Shown here piece after piece: positions 7,658 through 16,466 of a DNA stretch of 64,000 nucleotides. The DNA lies in contig NZ_KE384400.1 of NCBI RefSeq assembly GCF_000425585.1, positions 153,395 through 217,394 of the forward strand, written 5' to 3'. The stretch is from Terrimonas ferruginea DSM 30193. GTDB taxonomy: Bacteria; Bacteroidota; Bacteroidia; Chitinophagales; Chitinophagaceae. The position numbers and the translations under genes were made by a program. Within the stretch, counting starts at the first letter, position 1; the number at the start of each line of letters is the position of its first letter. The notes beneath the pieces were generated by a model, which was not told the DNA's origin, did no database searches, and saw nothing but the letters and a program-made list of their open reading frames with translations.

Positions 7658-9940
7658 TCACTTTTGAGGCGCGGACATGGAATAAGGCGCAGCAGCCTGC
7701 GATGTGCCGCGCTTAAGATCGGGTTGTGCCTGCATAATAAAATCAAGACGCATTCCTTTCATCAATGCGGCATGACTCAGCCAATTATTTGTATGTAACC
7801 GGCCGTTGGCTTTCAGCGACTGCACATATAAATTATTTTCATTGACAGCAGGTGCATTGATCTCAACCTGCTTTCCATTTTCCAGTTGCAAACGGATTTT
7901 CTTAAATAACGGCGCACCGATCACATATTGATCCGTACCGGGACATACCGGATAAAATCCCATGGCGGAAAACACATACCAGGACGAAGTCTGTCCGTTG
8001 TCTTCATCACCGCAATAACCATCCGGTTGCGGGAGGTATAATTTATTCATTACCTCTCTTACCCAATACTGTGTTTTCCAGGGTTCTCCGGCGTAATTGT
8101 AGAGATAGATCATGTGCTGGATGGGTTGATTGCCGTGCGCATATTGTCCCATGTTCATCACCTGCATCTCGCGTATTTCGTGAATCACTTTTTTATAATA
8201 GCTCTCATCAAATACAGGAGGCATTTTGAACACGGAATCCAGCATTTGTATAAATGATTTTCTGCCGCCCATCAGGTCAATCAGGCCCTGTATATCGTGA
8301 AATACACTCCATGTGTAATGCCAGCTATTCCCTTCTGTAAATGCATCACCCCATTTAAACGGATTGAAAGGAGTTTGAAAATTCCCGTCCTTGTTTTTAC
8401 CACGCATTAGTTTGGTGGAGGGATCGTAGAGATGACGGTAGTTCTGGCTTCTTTTGGCAAACAGGTCTATTTCTGCCTGCGGGCGTTTCAATACTTTTGC
8501 CAATTGCCAGATGGTGAAATCGTCGTATGCATATTCCAAGGTACGCGCCGCATTTTCATTGATATTGACATCATAGGGAACGTAACCGAGTTCATTGTAA
8601 AATGAAACGCCTTTGCGTCCCACCGCTGTCAGCGGCCCTTCATTATTTGTGCTTTTGAGGATGCCTTCATAGAGTGTCTGAATATCATAGCCGCGTAAAC
8701 CTTTGAGATAGGCATCCGCCACAACGGAAGCTGAATTATTACCGATCATGCTGTTGCGGTAACCGGGACTGCTCCATTCCGGCAGCCACCCTCCTTCTTT
8801 GTAAGCATTTACCAATCCTTCCTGCATCTCCGCATTAACCGACGGATAAAGCAAATTCAGCAATGGATAAAGTGAGCGGAACGTATCCCAAAAACCCGTG
8901 CCCGCATAGAGATAACCGGGAAGTGTTTTTCCATTGTAAGGACTGTAATGCACGGGCTTGCCGGACGCATCCAGTTCATAATGTTTTTGGGGAAATAACA
9001 CACTGCGGTAAAGGCAGGAGTAGAATGTGCGCAGTTGATCCACGGAGCCACCTTCTACATCCACTTTCCCCAACACTTCATTCCATCTTGCTTTGGCCGT
9101 TGTTTTTATCTCGTCAAAGCTTTTGCTGCCGATCTCGCGCTGCAGATTGAGTGCCGCCTGCTCCGGGCTGATGAAGGAAGAAGACACACGCGCCTGCAAC
9201 TGCTGACCGCGCATGGTTTTGAAACTGATAACGGCTCCCGTATGTTTGGCCTGCTTTTCTCCCGCACCCGGTACCAGCTTACCATCCTGGTAGATCCAGG
9301 AGGCGGAGAAAGGTTGATCAAGCTGAATAACGAAATAGTTTTTAAAATCATCGGGTACGCCACCGCGGTTGCGGGTGGTATAACCTTCGATCCGGCGTTG
9401 TTCCGGTAAAATCCGGATGAATGATCCTTTATCCAGCGCATCGATCACCAGGAAAGCACTATCCGTTTGCTGATAGGTAAAACGGAAAAATGCTGCGCGC
9501 TCGGTTGGCGTTATCTCCGTTACCACATCATGATCGGCGAGATATACCTTGTAGTAATAAGGTCGGGATTCTTCTGCTTTGTGCGAGAACCAGCTTGCAC
9601 GATCGGTTTCTTTAAAAACCAACTTACCCGTAGCCGGCATCAGGGCAAACTGGCCGTAATCGTTGATCCAGGGTGAAGGCTGGTGCGTTTGTTTGAAACC
9701 AACGATCCTGCTCGAATCATAGGTATAAGCCCAACCATTACCCATTGGTCCGGTCTGCGGTGTCCAGAAGTTCATGCCCCATGGCAGGGCTATCGCCGGA
9801 TAGGTATTGCCATTGGAGAACTCATGTTTCGATGCTGTTCCCATTAAGGGATTAACATGATCTACTACATTTTTCGTGCGGCTCACCTGCGCATTTAAGA
9901 GGGAGGGCAGCAGGCAAAACAGAAACAGGGTTTTCTTCAT
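7658..9940 (-). CDS. GH92 family alpha-mannosidase (GH92-1)
   Basis: 760 aa with a Sec signal peptide (MKKTLFLFCLLPSLLNAQ). GH92 enzymes are calcium-dependent exo-alpha-mannosidases. Family blocks are HVNPLMGT near residue 30, NTYPAIALPWGMNFW, GTGFWDTFRSLYPLL, the HGNQPIQHMIYLYNYAGEPW loop, and the acidic GDEDNGQ motif near residue 645 that provides catalytic carboxylates. It ends without a lipobox, so it is probably periplasmic. It lies 5 bp after FAD oxidoreductase 1 and 42 bp before the ROK kinase. Linkage specificity cannot be read from the sequence. Confidence 0.93.
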   Translation of the reverse strand: MKKTLFLFCLLPSLLNAQVSRTKNVVDHVNPLMGTASKHEFSNGNTYPAIALPWGMNFWTPQTGPMGNGWAYTYDSSRIVGFKQTHQPSPWINDYGQFALMPATGKLVFKETDRASWFSHKAEESRPYYYKVYLADHDVVTEITPTERAAFFRFTYQQTDSAFLVIDALDKGSFIRILPEQRRIEGYTTRNRGGVPDDFKNYFVIQLDQPFSASWIYQDGKLVPGAGEKQAKHTGAVISFKTMRGQQLQARVSSSFISPEQAALNLQREIGSKSFDEIKTTAKARWNEVLGKVDVEGGSVDQLRTFYSCLYRSVLFPQKHYELDASGKPVHYSPYNGKTLPGYLYAGTGFWDTFRSLYPLLNLLYPSVNAEMQEGLVNAYKEGGWLPEWSSPGYRNSMIGNNSASVVADAYLKGLRGYDIQTLYEGILKSTNNEGPLTAVGRKGVSFYNELGYVPYDVNINENAARTLEYAYDDFTIWQLAKVLKRPQAEIDLFAKRSQNYRHLYDPSTKLMRGKNKDGNFQTPFNPFKWGDAFTEGNSWHYTWSVFHDIQGLIDLMGGRKSFIQMLDSVFKMPPVFDESYYKKVIHEIREMQVMNMGQYAHGNQPIQHMIYLYNYAGEPWKTQYWVREVMNKLYLPQPDGYCGDEDNGQTSSWYVFSAMGFYPVCPGTDQYVIGAPLFKKIRLQLENGKQVEINAPAVNENNLYVQSLKANGRLHTNNWLSHAALMKGMRLDFIMQAQPDLKRGTSQAAAPYSMSAPQK

Positions 9941-9945
9941 CTTTA

Positions 9946-11952
9946 TTATTTTTTTACCGGCACCAGCAGAACTGCATCCGCCACAATGGTGCCATTGGCA
10001 TTTTTATTTGTCACCGTAACGGTGGCTTTATCTCCGGCCGGCAATTGCCAGGTTCCCAGTGATACCCACTCACCATTGGTTTGTCCGTTTACGATCACAT
10101 CGGCCAGGCGGATCGTGATTTCTTTTTTATTTTTTCCATCAAATATTTCCCAGTTGGTGACCGCAGAAGCTTTGGATATTTTGGGTAAGACGTAAGTGTA
10201 TATTGTGTACTCTCCTGCCTTCGCGACAGCAGGTGTAAAGGTAACAGACCTTGGCTGATCCTGCACCGATGCGTACAAGGCATCCGGACCATAAGTGCCT
10301 CCCTTTTTTACCGACCAGCGTCCGTTTACTTTTATGCGCGACGAATCTGTATTATCGACCAGTATCTCCGGTTGTGTGCCATTGGATAAAGGATCCGTTC
10401 TTAATTGTTGTTGCAATTGTGCTACGTCCACCGATTGTACATCCGTTTTTTTATTGATGGCCTGAACGGCAGCCAGCGCAGCCGATTGCCCCAGCACCAT
10501 GAACACAGGTTCCATGCGGATCGATCCGTAACTGATATGACTGGCAGAGAGACAGACCGGCACCAGCAGGTTGGTACACTGCGTACGTTTGGGCACCAGC
10601 GATCGGTAGGAGATCGGGTAAGGAGACAAACCGCCTTCTTCCACGTCACCTTCGTTTTTCACCATCCCGTTTATTACGAGCCGCTGTGTGTTGTGAGAAT
10701 CCATACCGTAAGCGGCCATTCCGATCCCATCATTCACCACCACTTTTGATTGGCAGTTGGCCTGTGTCATCACATACTCACCAATCATGCGCCGTGCTTC
10801 GCGCACATACATCTGCGGACTCCAGTGACCGTTGTCGGTGTATTCATCTTTGGGATAGCCCCAGTCAAGCATGAAATGGCGGATGGGCGCGGGTATTCTC
10901 GGATCATGCCCGATAAAATACAGCAGCCCTTTGTTATACAATTCATGCTCTTTTTGAATGCGTGCACGCGTAGCATAATCACCATCCGGATAAGCCCAGT
11001 TCATACCGATCATATCGGTAGAAAAGCCGCCACCGTTGTTGATATCCGTCTTGTGATTGGGCATCAGGTCGAACTTGAGTATTTCGCGGATATCGTCCTG
11101 CACGGTAAGACGGGCGATATAGCGCGGTAAAATTTCATACCGGCTGGAATCATAACCCGGCGGTTTGGTAATAGGAATGCGGTTAGCGGGATCGTTGGTG
11201 AGGCAAATACGAAAATTATACGCCTGTACATGATTGTCGCCACTGCCGATCGGTGCCAGCACCGTGTCGCTGATACCCCACAACAATCCGCTTGAAGGGT
11301 CACCGGGAATTTTATACGGATCCACACCGTCAGGGATCTGGTTGCCGCGCTGCGGTGTTTTCGAGGGCTGCACTTGCACACCGTTGAAAGATTCATTATA
11401 AATGCTGCCGGCCTCGCGGCCCACGATATACGAAACGCCTGCCCTCGCCATCAGATCACCTTCATAACTGCAATCGATGAACACGCGGGCACTAATTGTT
11501 TTATTGGTAACAGGAGATACCGTTACATTCTCCAGAATGATCGATCTTATCTGTGTTCCTTCTTTACTGGCGGATACAATACGATGCTGATACAACACTT
11601 CCACATTCGCTTCGCGGATATATTGGTGGAATGTTTTCTCCGCAACAGATGGTTCAAATATCCATGATTCGAACTGTCCGTAATGTTTTCCCAACCGCCG
11701 GTAAAAGTCAATTCCCAGTCCCGTTACAGCATATTTGTTACCAATATCGGTATAACCCAACCCGCCGGAGGAAAGGCCACCGAGCCGATTACCGGGTTCT
11801 ATCAGCAGCACCGTCTTGCCCTGTTTCTTCGCGGTGTACGCCGCTATCACACCGGCTGAGGTACCGCCGTAAATACAGATATCATATACTTTCTGGGCCG
11901 TTGCATTGAATACAACAACCAGCAGGCAAATCAAAAAAATGCTTCTTTTCAT
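9946..11952 (-). CDS. Exported FAD-dependent oxidoreductase 1 with C-terminal beta domain
   Basis: 668 aa with a Sec signal (MKRSIFLICLLVVVFNATAQ). The FAD_oxidored (PF12831-type) core has the dinucleotide motif YGGTSAGVIAAYTA then a GKTVLLIEP strand, [28 protein letters not shown] and the late ASHISYGSIRMEP segment. Residues about 535-668 form an added beta domain (VDNTDSS..V.GRW..KGGTYG..AL) resembling golvesin-C/xanthan-lyase-type domains. The electron acceptor and substrate are unknown. It is one of three related enzymes in this PUL, 9 bp after the MFS gene and 5 bp before GH92-1. I infer oxidation of a sugar or glycoside outside the cytoplasm. Confidence 0.85.
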   Translation of the reverse strand: MKRSIFLICLLVVVFNATAQKVYDICIYGGTSAGVIAAYTAKKQGKTVLLIEPGNRLGGLSSGGLGYTDIGNKYAVTGLGIDFYRRLGKHYGQFESWIFEPSVAEKTFHQYIREANVEVLYQHRIVSASKEGTQIRSIILENVTVSPVTNKTISARVFIDCSYEGDLMARAGVSYIVGREAGSIYNESFNGVQVQPSKTPQRGNQIPDGVDPYKIPGDPSSGLLWGISDTVLAPIGSGDNHVQAYNFRICLTNDPANRIPITKPPGYDSSRYEILPRYIARLTVQDDIREILKFDLMPNHKTDINNGGGFSTDMIGMNWAYPDGDYATRARIQKEHELYNKGLLYFIGHDPRIPAPIRHFMLDWGYPKDEYTDNGHWSPQMYVREARRMIGEYVMTQANCQSKVVVNDGIGMAAYGMDSHNTQRLVINGMVKNEGDVEEGGLSPYPISYRSLVPKRTQCTNLLVPVCLSASHISYGSIRMEPVFMVLGQSAALAAVQAINKKTDVQSVDVAQLQQQLRTDPLSNGTQPEILVDNTDSSRIKVNGRWSVKKGGTYGPDALYASVQDQPRSVTFTPAVAKAGEYTIYTYVLPKISKASAVTNWEIFDGKNKKEITIRLADVIVNGQTNGEWVSLGTWQLPAGDKATVTVTNKNANGTIVADAVLLVPVKK

Positions 11953-11961
11953 GTGATGCTT

Positions 11962-13185
11962 TTATTCTGTATAATTCAGGTCGCGGGTAAAGGTTTCTTC
12001 CATTTTCCACAGAGCCGACAGAGCCAGTAATATGGCAACGCCTCCGATCAATCCGGCGGAACCCAGCCGCCCGAAATGTTGTGCGCCCAACAGGAACAAC
12101 GGTGTGAATACATTGACGCTGCCACGGACGAAATTGGGAACAGTGGTAGCAACCGTTGCACGAAGATTGGTACCGAACTGCTCCGCCGCGATGGTCACGA
12201 ACAAGGCCCAATAACCAATGGCGTATCCCAGCAGGAGACAAAGGCCATAAAAAACAGTTGTGCTCGGCGAGCGTTGGCATAAATAAATAGCCATGGCCGC
12301 AGAAGTGAGCAACACAAAGATCAATACTGTTTTCCGGCGGCTCTTTAAGTACTGGCTTAACAATCCGCTGCTCATGTCACCGAGCGAAAGACCGATATAA
12401 GCAAACATGACAGCTTTGCCTGCATCCACAGGTGTAGTAAGCCCGATAGCCTGTGCAAACTCGGGCGAAAAAGTAATGAGAATGCCGATCACAAACCAGA
12501 TAGGTAAACCGATCAGGATGCAGCGCAGGTATTTCATAAATCTCTTCCGTGAAGTAAACAACGAAAAGAAGTTGCCACGCTGTGTCGACCGCTCTTTTAC
12601 TTCCTTGAAAATTCCGGATTCAAACACATTGAATCGCAAGATCAGCAGCAGCAATCCCAGGCCGCCGCCGATGAAATAAGCAATGCGCCAATCGTACATA
12701 TCTGCTACGAAATAGGCCAGTACCGCACCCAGTACACCCACAGACGCCACAATGGTGGTACCATACCCGCGGATATTTTTCGGAAGTATTTCCGCAACCA
12801 GTGTGATGCCTGCACCCAATTCACCTGCGAGGCCGATACCCGCAATAAACCGGAGCAGCGCATATTGATTGATCGTGGTAACAAAACCATTGGCGATGTT
12901 TGCGAGGGAATACAATAAGATAGAACCGAACAAAACAGAAAGCCTTCCTTTTTTATCACCCAGCACGCCCCAGAACACGCCACCAATCAGCATGCCCAGC
13001 ATTTGCATATTGATCAGGAACACACCCTGGTCCAGCAACTGATCTTCTGCAACATTCAATGACCGCAGGCTGGGGATACGGACAATACTGAACAAGAGCA
13101 GATCATAAATATCCACGAAGTAACCGAGGGCTGCCACGATAACAGGAACGGACAATAACTGACGGAGTGTTGATTTTTTTTCCAT
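11962..13185 (-). CDS. MFS transporter
   Basis: 407 aa with about 12 hydrophobic segments and the loop 2-3 motif GDKKGR of the major facilitator superfamily. Charged residues in the first helix (YFVDIYDLLLF) and ELGAG in helix 5 recall metabolite:H+ symporters of the sialate/aromatic-acid type. It probably imports the product of the exported PUL enzymes across the inner membrane. It lies 17 bp after the SGNH gene and 9 bp before FAD oxidoreductase 1. The sugar carried is not predictable from sequence. Confidence 0.9.
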   Translation of the reverse strand: MEKKSTLRQLLSVPVIVAALGYFVDIYDLLLFSIVRIPSLRSLNVAEDQLLDQGVFLINMQMLGMLIGGVFWGVLGDKKGRLSVLFGSILLYSLANIANGFVTTINQYALLRFIAGIGLAGELGAGITLVAEILPKNIRGYGTTIVASVGVLGAVLAYFVADMYDWRIAYFIGGGLGLLLLILRFNVFESGIFKEVKERSTQRGNFFSLFTSRKRFMKYLRCILIGLPIWFVIGILITFSPEFAQAIGLTTPVDAGKAVMFAYIGLSLGDMSSGLLSQYLKSRRKTVLIFVLLTSAAMAIYLCQRSPSTTVFYGLCLLLGYAIGYWALFVTIAAEQFGTNLRATVATTVPNFVRGSVNVFTPLFLLGAQHFGRLGSAGLIGGVAILLALSALWKMEETFTRDLNYTE

Positions 13186-13202
13186 AAAATTTAAAGCCCT
13201 TC

Positions 13203-13940
13203 TTAGCTGAGTAGTTTTTGAAGATAAGCGGGATAACTTTCCTTGTCTGTACTGCCGTCACCCTTGGTGATGCTGTCGCCCAGGCAAACAATTTTACCGG
13301 CATTCAGGTTTTGACAAATAAGGTATTGACTAACGGCCAGTGCCAGGAACCGGTAACCGTTGCGCGTAGGATGCACGCCGTCGGGCTTCTGGCTATTGGC
13401 TTCGTTGCGCAACAGGCTGTCTTCTTCGGTTCCGATTTTGCCGACTTTTTCAAAAGGCATTCCGATATCAAAGAAATAAGCTTTGCGTGCCGCTGCCACC
13501 GAGCGGATCGTATCATTGACAGCTTTTCTTCTGCCCGACGGTCCTTCGGGTTGAAAGAACTCCGCCGGATGTCGGCTCAGCAAATAGGGCTCATAAAAAG
13601 GAAGAATCGTCATCAGCAGCAGTTTGCTGCCGGCACCCTGGATCTGTTCTGCCAGTTTCTCCAGGTTTGTTTTGTACTGCGGCAGGGGCACATGCTTGCC
13701 ATTGTTCATGTCGTTGGTGCCGACCATCAGAATGGTGAGTGCGGGCTTGTGTGCAAGGCAATCCGTGTCTACCCGCTGCAGCAGATTTTTGGTATTGTTG
13801 CCATTAACGCCGGCGTTGATGATGGTAACGGGTTCGGCAGGCTGCTCATTGGAAAAATGATCGCCGGCTTTTGCCCATCCTGCAGGTGCCAGCGCGGCGG
13901 CCAGCAGGGCCGTTTGTCGGATAAAATTTTTACGATCCAT
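13203..13940 (-). CDS. SGNH/GDSL-type hydrolase with circularly permuted motif order
   Basis: 245 aa with an export signal (MDRKNFIRQTALLAAALAP, likely cut after AKA). SGNH hydrolases are serine esterases with block I (GDS) near the N-terminus. Here the order is block II INAGVNGNNT (residues 41-50), block III GTND (74-77), block V DGVHP (187-191), and only then block I CLGDSITKG (219-227, Ser223), followed by ESYPAYLQKLL and the stop. All catalytic elements are present in one open frame. Strand 1 and helix 1 have thus moved to the C-terminus behind a short NLNAG linker. The role in the PUL is probably deacylation of the glycan. It lies 17 bp from the MFS gene; repeats fill the 150 bp upstream. 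Confidence 0.88.
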   Translation of the reverse strand: MDRKNFIRQTALLAAALAPAGWAKAGDHFSNEQPAEPVTIINAGVNGNNTKNLLQRVDTDCLAHKPALTILMVGTNDMNNGKHVPLPQYKTNLEKLAEQIQGAGSKLLLMTILPFYEPYLLSRHPAEFFQPEGPSGRRKAVNDTIRSVAAARKAYFFDIGMPFEKVGKIGTEEDSLLRNEANSQKPDGVHPTRNGYRFLALAVSQYLICQNLNAGKIVCLGDSITKGDGSTDKESYPAYLQKLLS

Positions 13941-13949
13941 GTTTATAAT

Positions 13950-14098
13950 TCAAAAGGTGAATAGTGAATGGTCAATGGTGAATGGTCAATGGTGAATGGT
14001 GAATCGTCAATCGCCAATAAGGCTATTTTAACTATTACTTATTACTTACTACTTATTACTTACTACCTTACACCTTACGCCTTACACCTCCTACCTTC
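13950..14098. repeat. Heptamer repeat block B
   Basis: Eight GTSAATN units (13957-14012), a core with GCC AATAA GGC, four ACTTAYT units and three ACCTTAC-type units, ending inside the last codons of GH92-2. It separates GH92-2 from the SGNH gene and may mark a transcript break within the PUL. Confidence 0.75.
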
Positions 14099-16460
14099 CC
14101 TCCGTGGACATCGACGGCGGCGCATCCTGCGGACGGGTGCCCCACTTTTTATCGGGCGTGGCGCTCATCTCCAACTCCAGTTTACCCCCTTTAATCAATT
14201 CTTCATGATAAAACCAGGGAGCGCTTAATTTGCGGCCATTCAACCGGGCTGAGCGGATATACCTGTTTTTATCCGAAACATTTTTCGCTTCGATCACGAA
14301 TGTTTTGCCGGGATAATATTTTTCATCAAGGTGGATAGTGATCTTCCTGAATATCGGACTTCCTATTTCGTAGATGGGTTTAGTGGACCCACCACCATCC
14401 ATCTGAAAAAGACCGATCGCGCTCATCACCAGCCAGGCGCCGCCTTGTCCTTCATCCTCATCGCCGGGCCATCCGTGTTGCGGGGTGAGGCCGTAATATT
14501 TGTTGATAATTTCCCGCACCCAATATTGCGTCAACCAGGGTTTACCGGAATAGTTATATAAATAGGCAGATTGCATACCCGGCTGATTACCGTGGTTGAC
14601 GGCGGGCATGGGACTTCCATGCTGACGGAAATTCATCGTGGCTCCGTATTCAAAACCACGTGCCAGCCGCGCATTGAACGAATCACGACCCACCATGGCT
14701 ATCAAGCCGTTCACATCATGCGGCAGGAAGAAGGAATATTGAAAAGCATTTCCTTCTACAAACCCCATCCAGGAATACCGCGGTTTCTCTACGTCGCGCA
14801 TCGCGAGATAAAAATCCAGCCATTTACCATTGATATCTTTTCTCCGGAAATATTTAATCGTGCTATCGAATACGTTTTTGTAGTTATAAGCCCTTTTGAT
14901 AAAATAATTATAGTCTTCCTCCTTGCCCAATGCTTTGGCCATTTGCGCCACATTCCAGTCGTCATACGCGTAATCGATGGTGTTAGATGTTGGTCCTTCG
15001 TCCGGTGAGCCAAATACTTTAAAGCGTGACCAGTTACTGCCATCGGGTACATACCCGAGCTGCTTGTAAAGATCGAGTTGCCGGTTGCCGACGAGTCCTC
15101 CGCAGGGATGTACTTCACCCTGTACATCCTGGTTTTTGCGCATGGCCTCGTATGCTTTCTGCGCATCAAAATCGCGGATGCCTTTCTGGTAAGCACTGTT
15201 GATGAGCGTCATCTCATGATGCCCCACCATGATGTCACAATATTCAAGACCGATCGGTCCGTTGGGCAGCCATCCGCCTTTATCATACATCTCCAGGAAT
15301 GACCGCACCCAATTGGCCGTTACGCGCGGAGTAACCAGCGACCAGAGTTGATTGAGGTTCCACTGGGCACCCCAGAATGCGTCCGAGCCCAGCATGGGAG
15401 ACGAGGGATCATTCAGTTGACGGATTTGTTCGCACATATCTACCCACTTGCCCGAAGCGTCACTGAAAGTGGTACGGGAACAATAAGCACGATAAAAGTT
15501 TGTATAGAATTTTCTCCTTTCGTCTTCTGTTCCGCCCTCCACTTCTATTTTGTTTACGATCTGCGCCCATTCGCTGCGTGCTTTGTTACGCACTGCTTCA
15601 AAGTCCCATCCGAAAGGATCGGATTCTGCCGCCAGGTTTTTGCGCGCTTCCTCCATGCTCACAAACGAAATACCTGTTTTCAATTGTATCTGCTCGCCTT
15701 CGGTAGTATGAAAACCAATGAACGCTCCTACATCACCATGTCCCCAGTTATAATTGTTGATGGTGTCGATGTCCTGGTTCACCCAGGTACCGAAGGAACG
15801 CATGGGTTTGTCGACCCTTGCCACAAAATAGATCGTGTAATCGTTGGACAAACTGGCAAACCAGTTAAATAGTTGTTGTTTGGAAAATCCTTCAATCTCA
15901 TAATCGTTTACCTTCTTAATCGAAGCCCAGTCTACTTCGTAAGGATATTCGGTCGGAATTTTCAGGTCGAATAAAATACGGGAGGTGGAAGAGGCGGGAA
16001 ACGTGTAACGTTGAAAACCGGTGCGGCAGGTGCTCGTGAGTTCCGCTTTTATTCCATAATCTTTCAGCAATACGCTGTAATAGCCGACAGATGCTCTTTC
16101 ATCCGCATGGTCAAATCTTGAACGGTAGCCTGAATCGGGCTGATCGATCTTTCCGGGTTGTACTTTCAGCGGGCCGTTGGTGGGCATGGTCAGCAAACCT
16201 GCCATTGCCCAGCTATGGATATGACTGAAACCGGCAATATTGTTCGTGGCATAATTGTAACCGGCATGTGTGCCATCTTCTTTGTTATCTGGACTCAGCT
16301 TCACCATGCTGAAAGGTGTGGATGGTCCGGGGTATTGCATCCACCGTACCTCGGTAGTGCCGATCATGGGATCGATATAGTCCACCGCTTCACGGGGTTG
16401 TTGTGCATCAGCAGCGAAAGAGGTGATAATAAAAAACAGGCAAATGAAAATCTGGCGCAT
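14091..16460 (-). CDS. GH92 family alpha-mannosidase (GH92-2)
   Basis: 789 aa with a signal peptide ending AADAQ. Blocks typical of GH92 are YIDPMIGT, GFSHIHSWAM, GSDAFWGAQWNLNQLW, NHGNQPGMQSAYLYNYSGKPW and the acidic GDEDEGQGGAW motif near residue 667. It differs strongly from GH92-1: for example PGPSTPFSMVKLSPD replaces the NTYPAIALPWG segment. The two probably act on different linkages. It lies 6 bp after FAD oxidoreductase 2 and is the second gene of the transcription unit that begins at the internal operator. Confidence 0.92.
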   Translation of the reverse strand: MRQIFICLFFIITSFAADAQQPREAVDYIDPMIGTTEVRWMQYPGPSTPFSMVKLSPDNKEDGTHAGYNYATNNIAGFSHIHSWAMAGLLTMPTNGPLKVQPGKIDQPDSGYRSRFDHADERASVGYYSVLLKDYGIKAELTSTCRTGFQRYTFPASSTSRILFDLKIPTEYPYEVDWASIKKVNDYEIEGFSKQQLFNWFASLSNDYTIYFVARVDKPMRSFGTWVNQDIDTINNYNWGHGDVGAFIGFHTTEGEQIQLKTGISFVSMEEARKNLAAESDPFGWDFEAVRNKARSEWAQIVNKIEVEGGTEDERRKFYTNFYRAYCSRTTFSDASGKWVDMCEQIRQLNDPSSPMLGSDAFWGAQWNLNQLWSLVTPRVTANWVRSFLEMYDKGGWLPNGPIGLEYCDIMVGHHEMTLINSAYQKGIRDFDAQKAYEAMRKNQDVQGEVHPCGGLVGNRQLDLYKQLGYVPDGSNWSRFKVFGSPDEGPTSNTIDYAYDDWNVAQMAKALGKEEDYNYFIKRAYNYKNVFDSTIKYFRRKDINGKWLDFYLAMRDVEKPRYSWMGFVEGNAFQYSFFLPHDVNGLIAMVGRDSFNARLARGFEYGATMNFRQHGSPMPAVNHGNQPGMQSAYLYNYSGKPWLTQYWVREIINKYYGLTPQHGWPGDEDEGQGGAWLVMSAIGLFQMDGGGSTKPIYEIGSPIFRKITIHLDEKYYPGKTFVIEAKNVSDKNRYIRSARLNGRKLSAPWFYHEELIKGGKLELEMSATPDKKWGTRPQDAPPSMSTEGR

Positions 16461-16466
16461 CGTTGA

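Noticed and set aside
13203-13940. A frameshift or a split gene as explanation for the odd SGNH motif order
   Set aside because: The frame is open from signal peptide to block I, and the upstream gap holds only repeats, with no displaced block I.
13218-13964. A 248-codon frame antisense to the SGNH gene
   Set aside because: No motif. The minus-strand frame has all SGNH blocks and a signal peptide.
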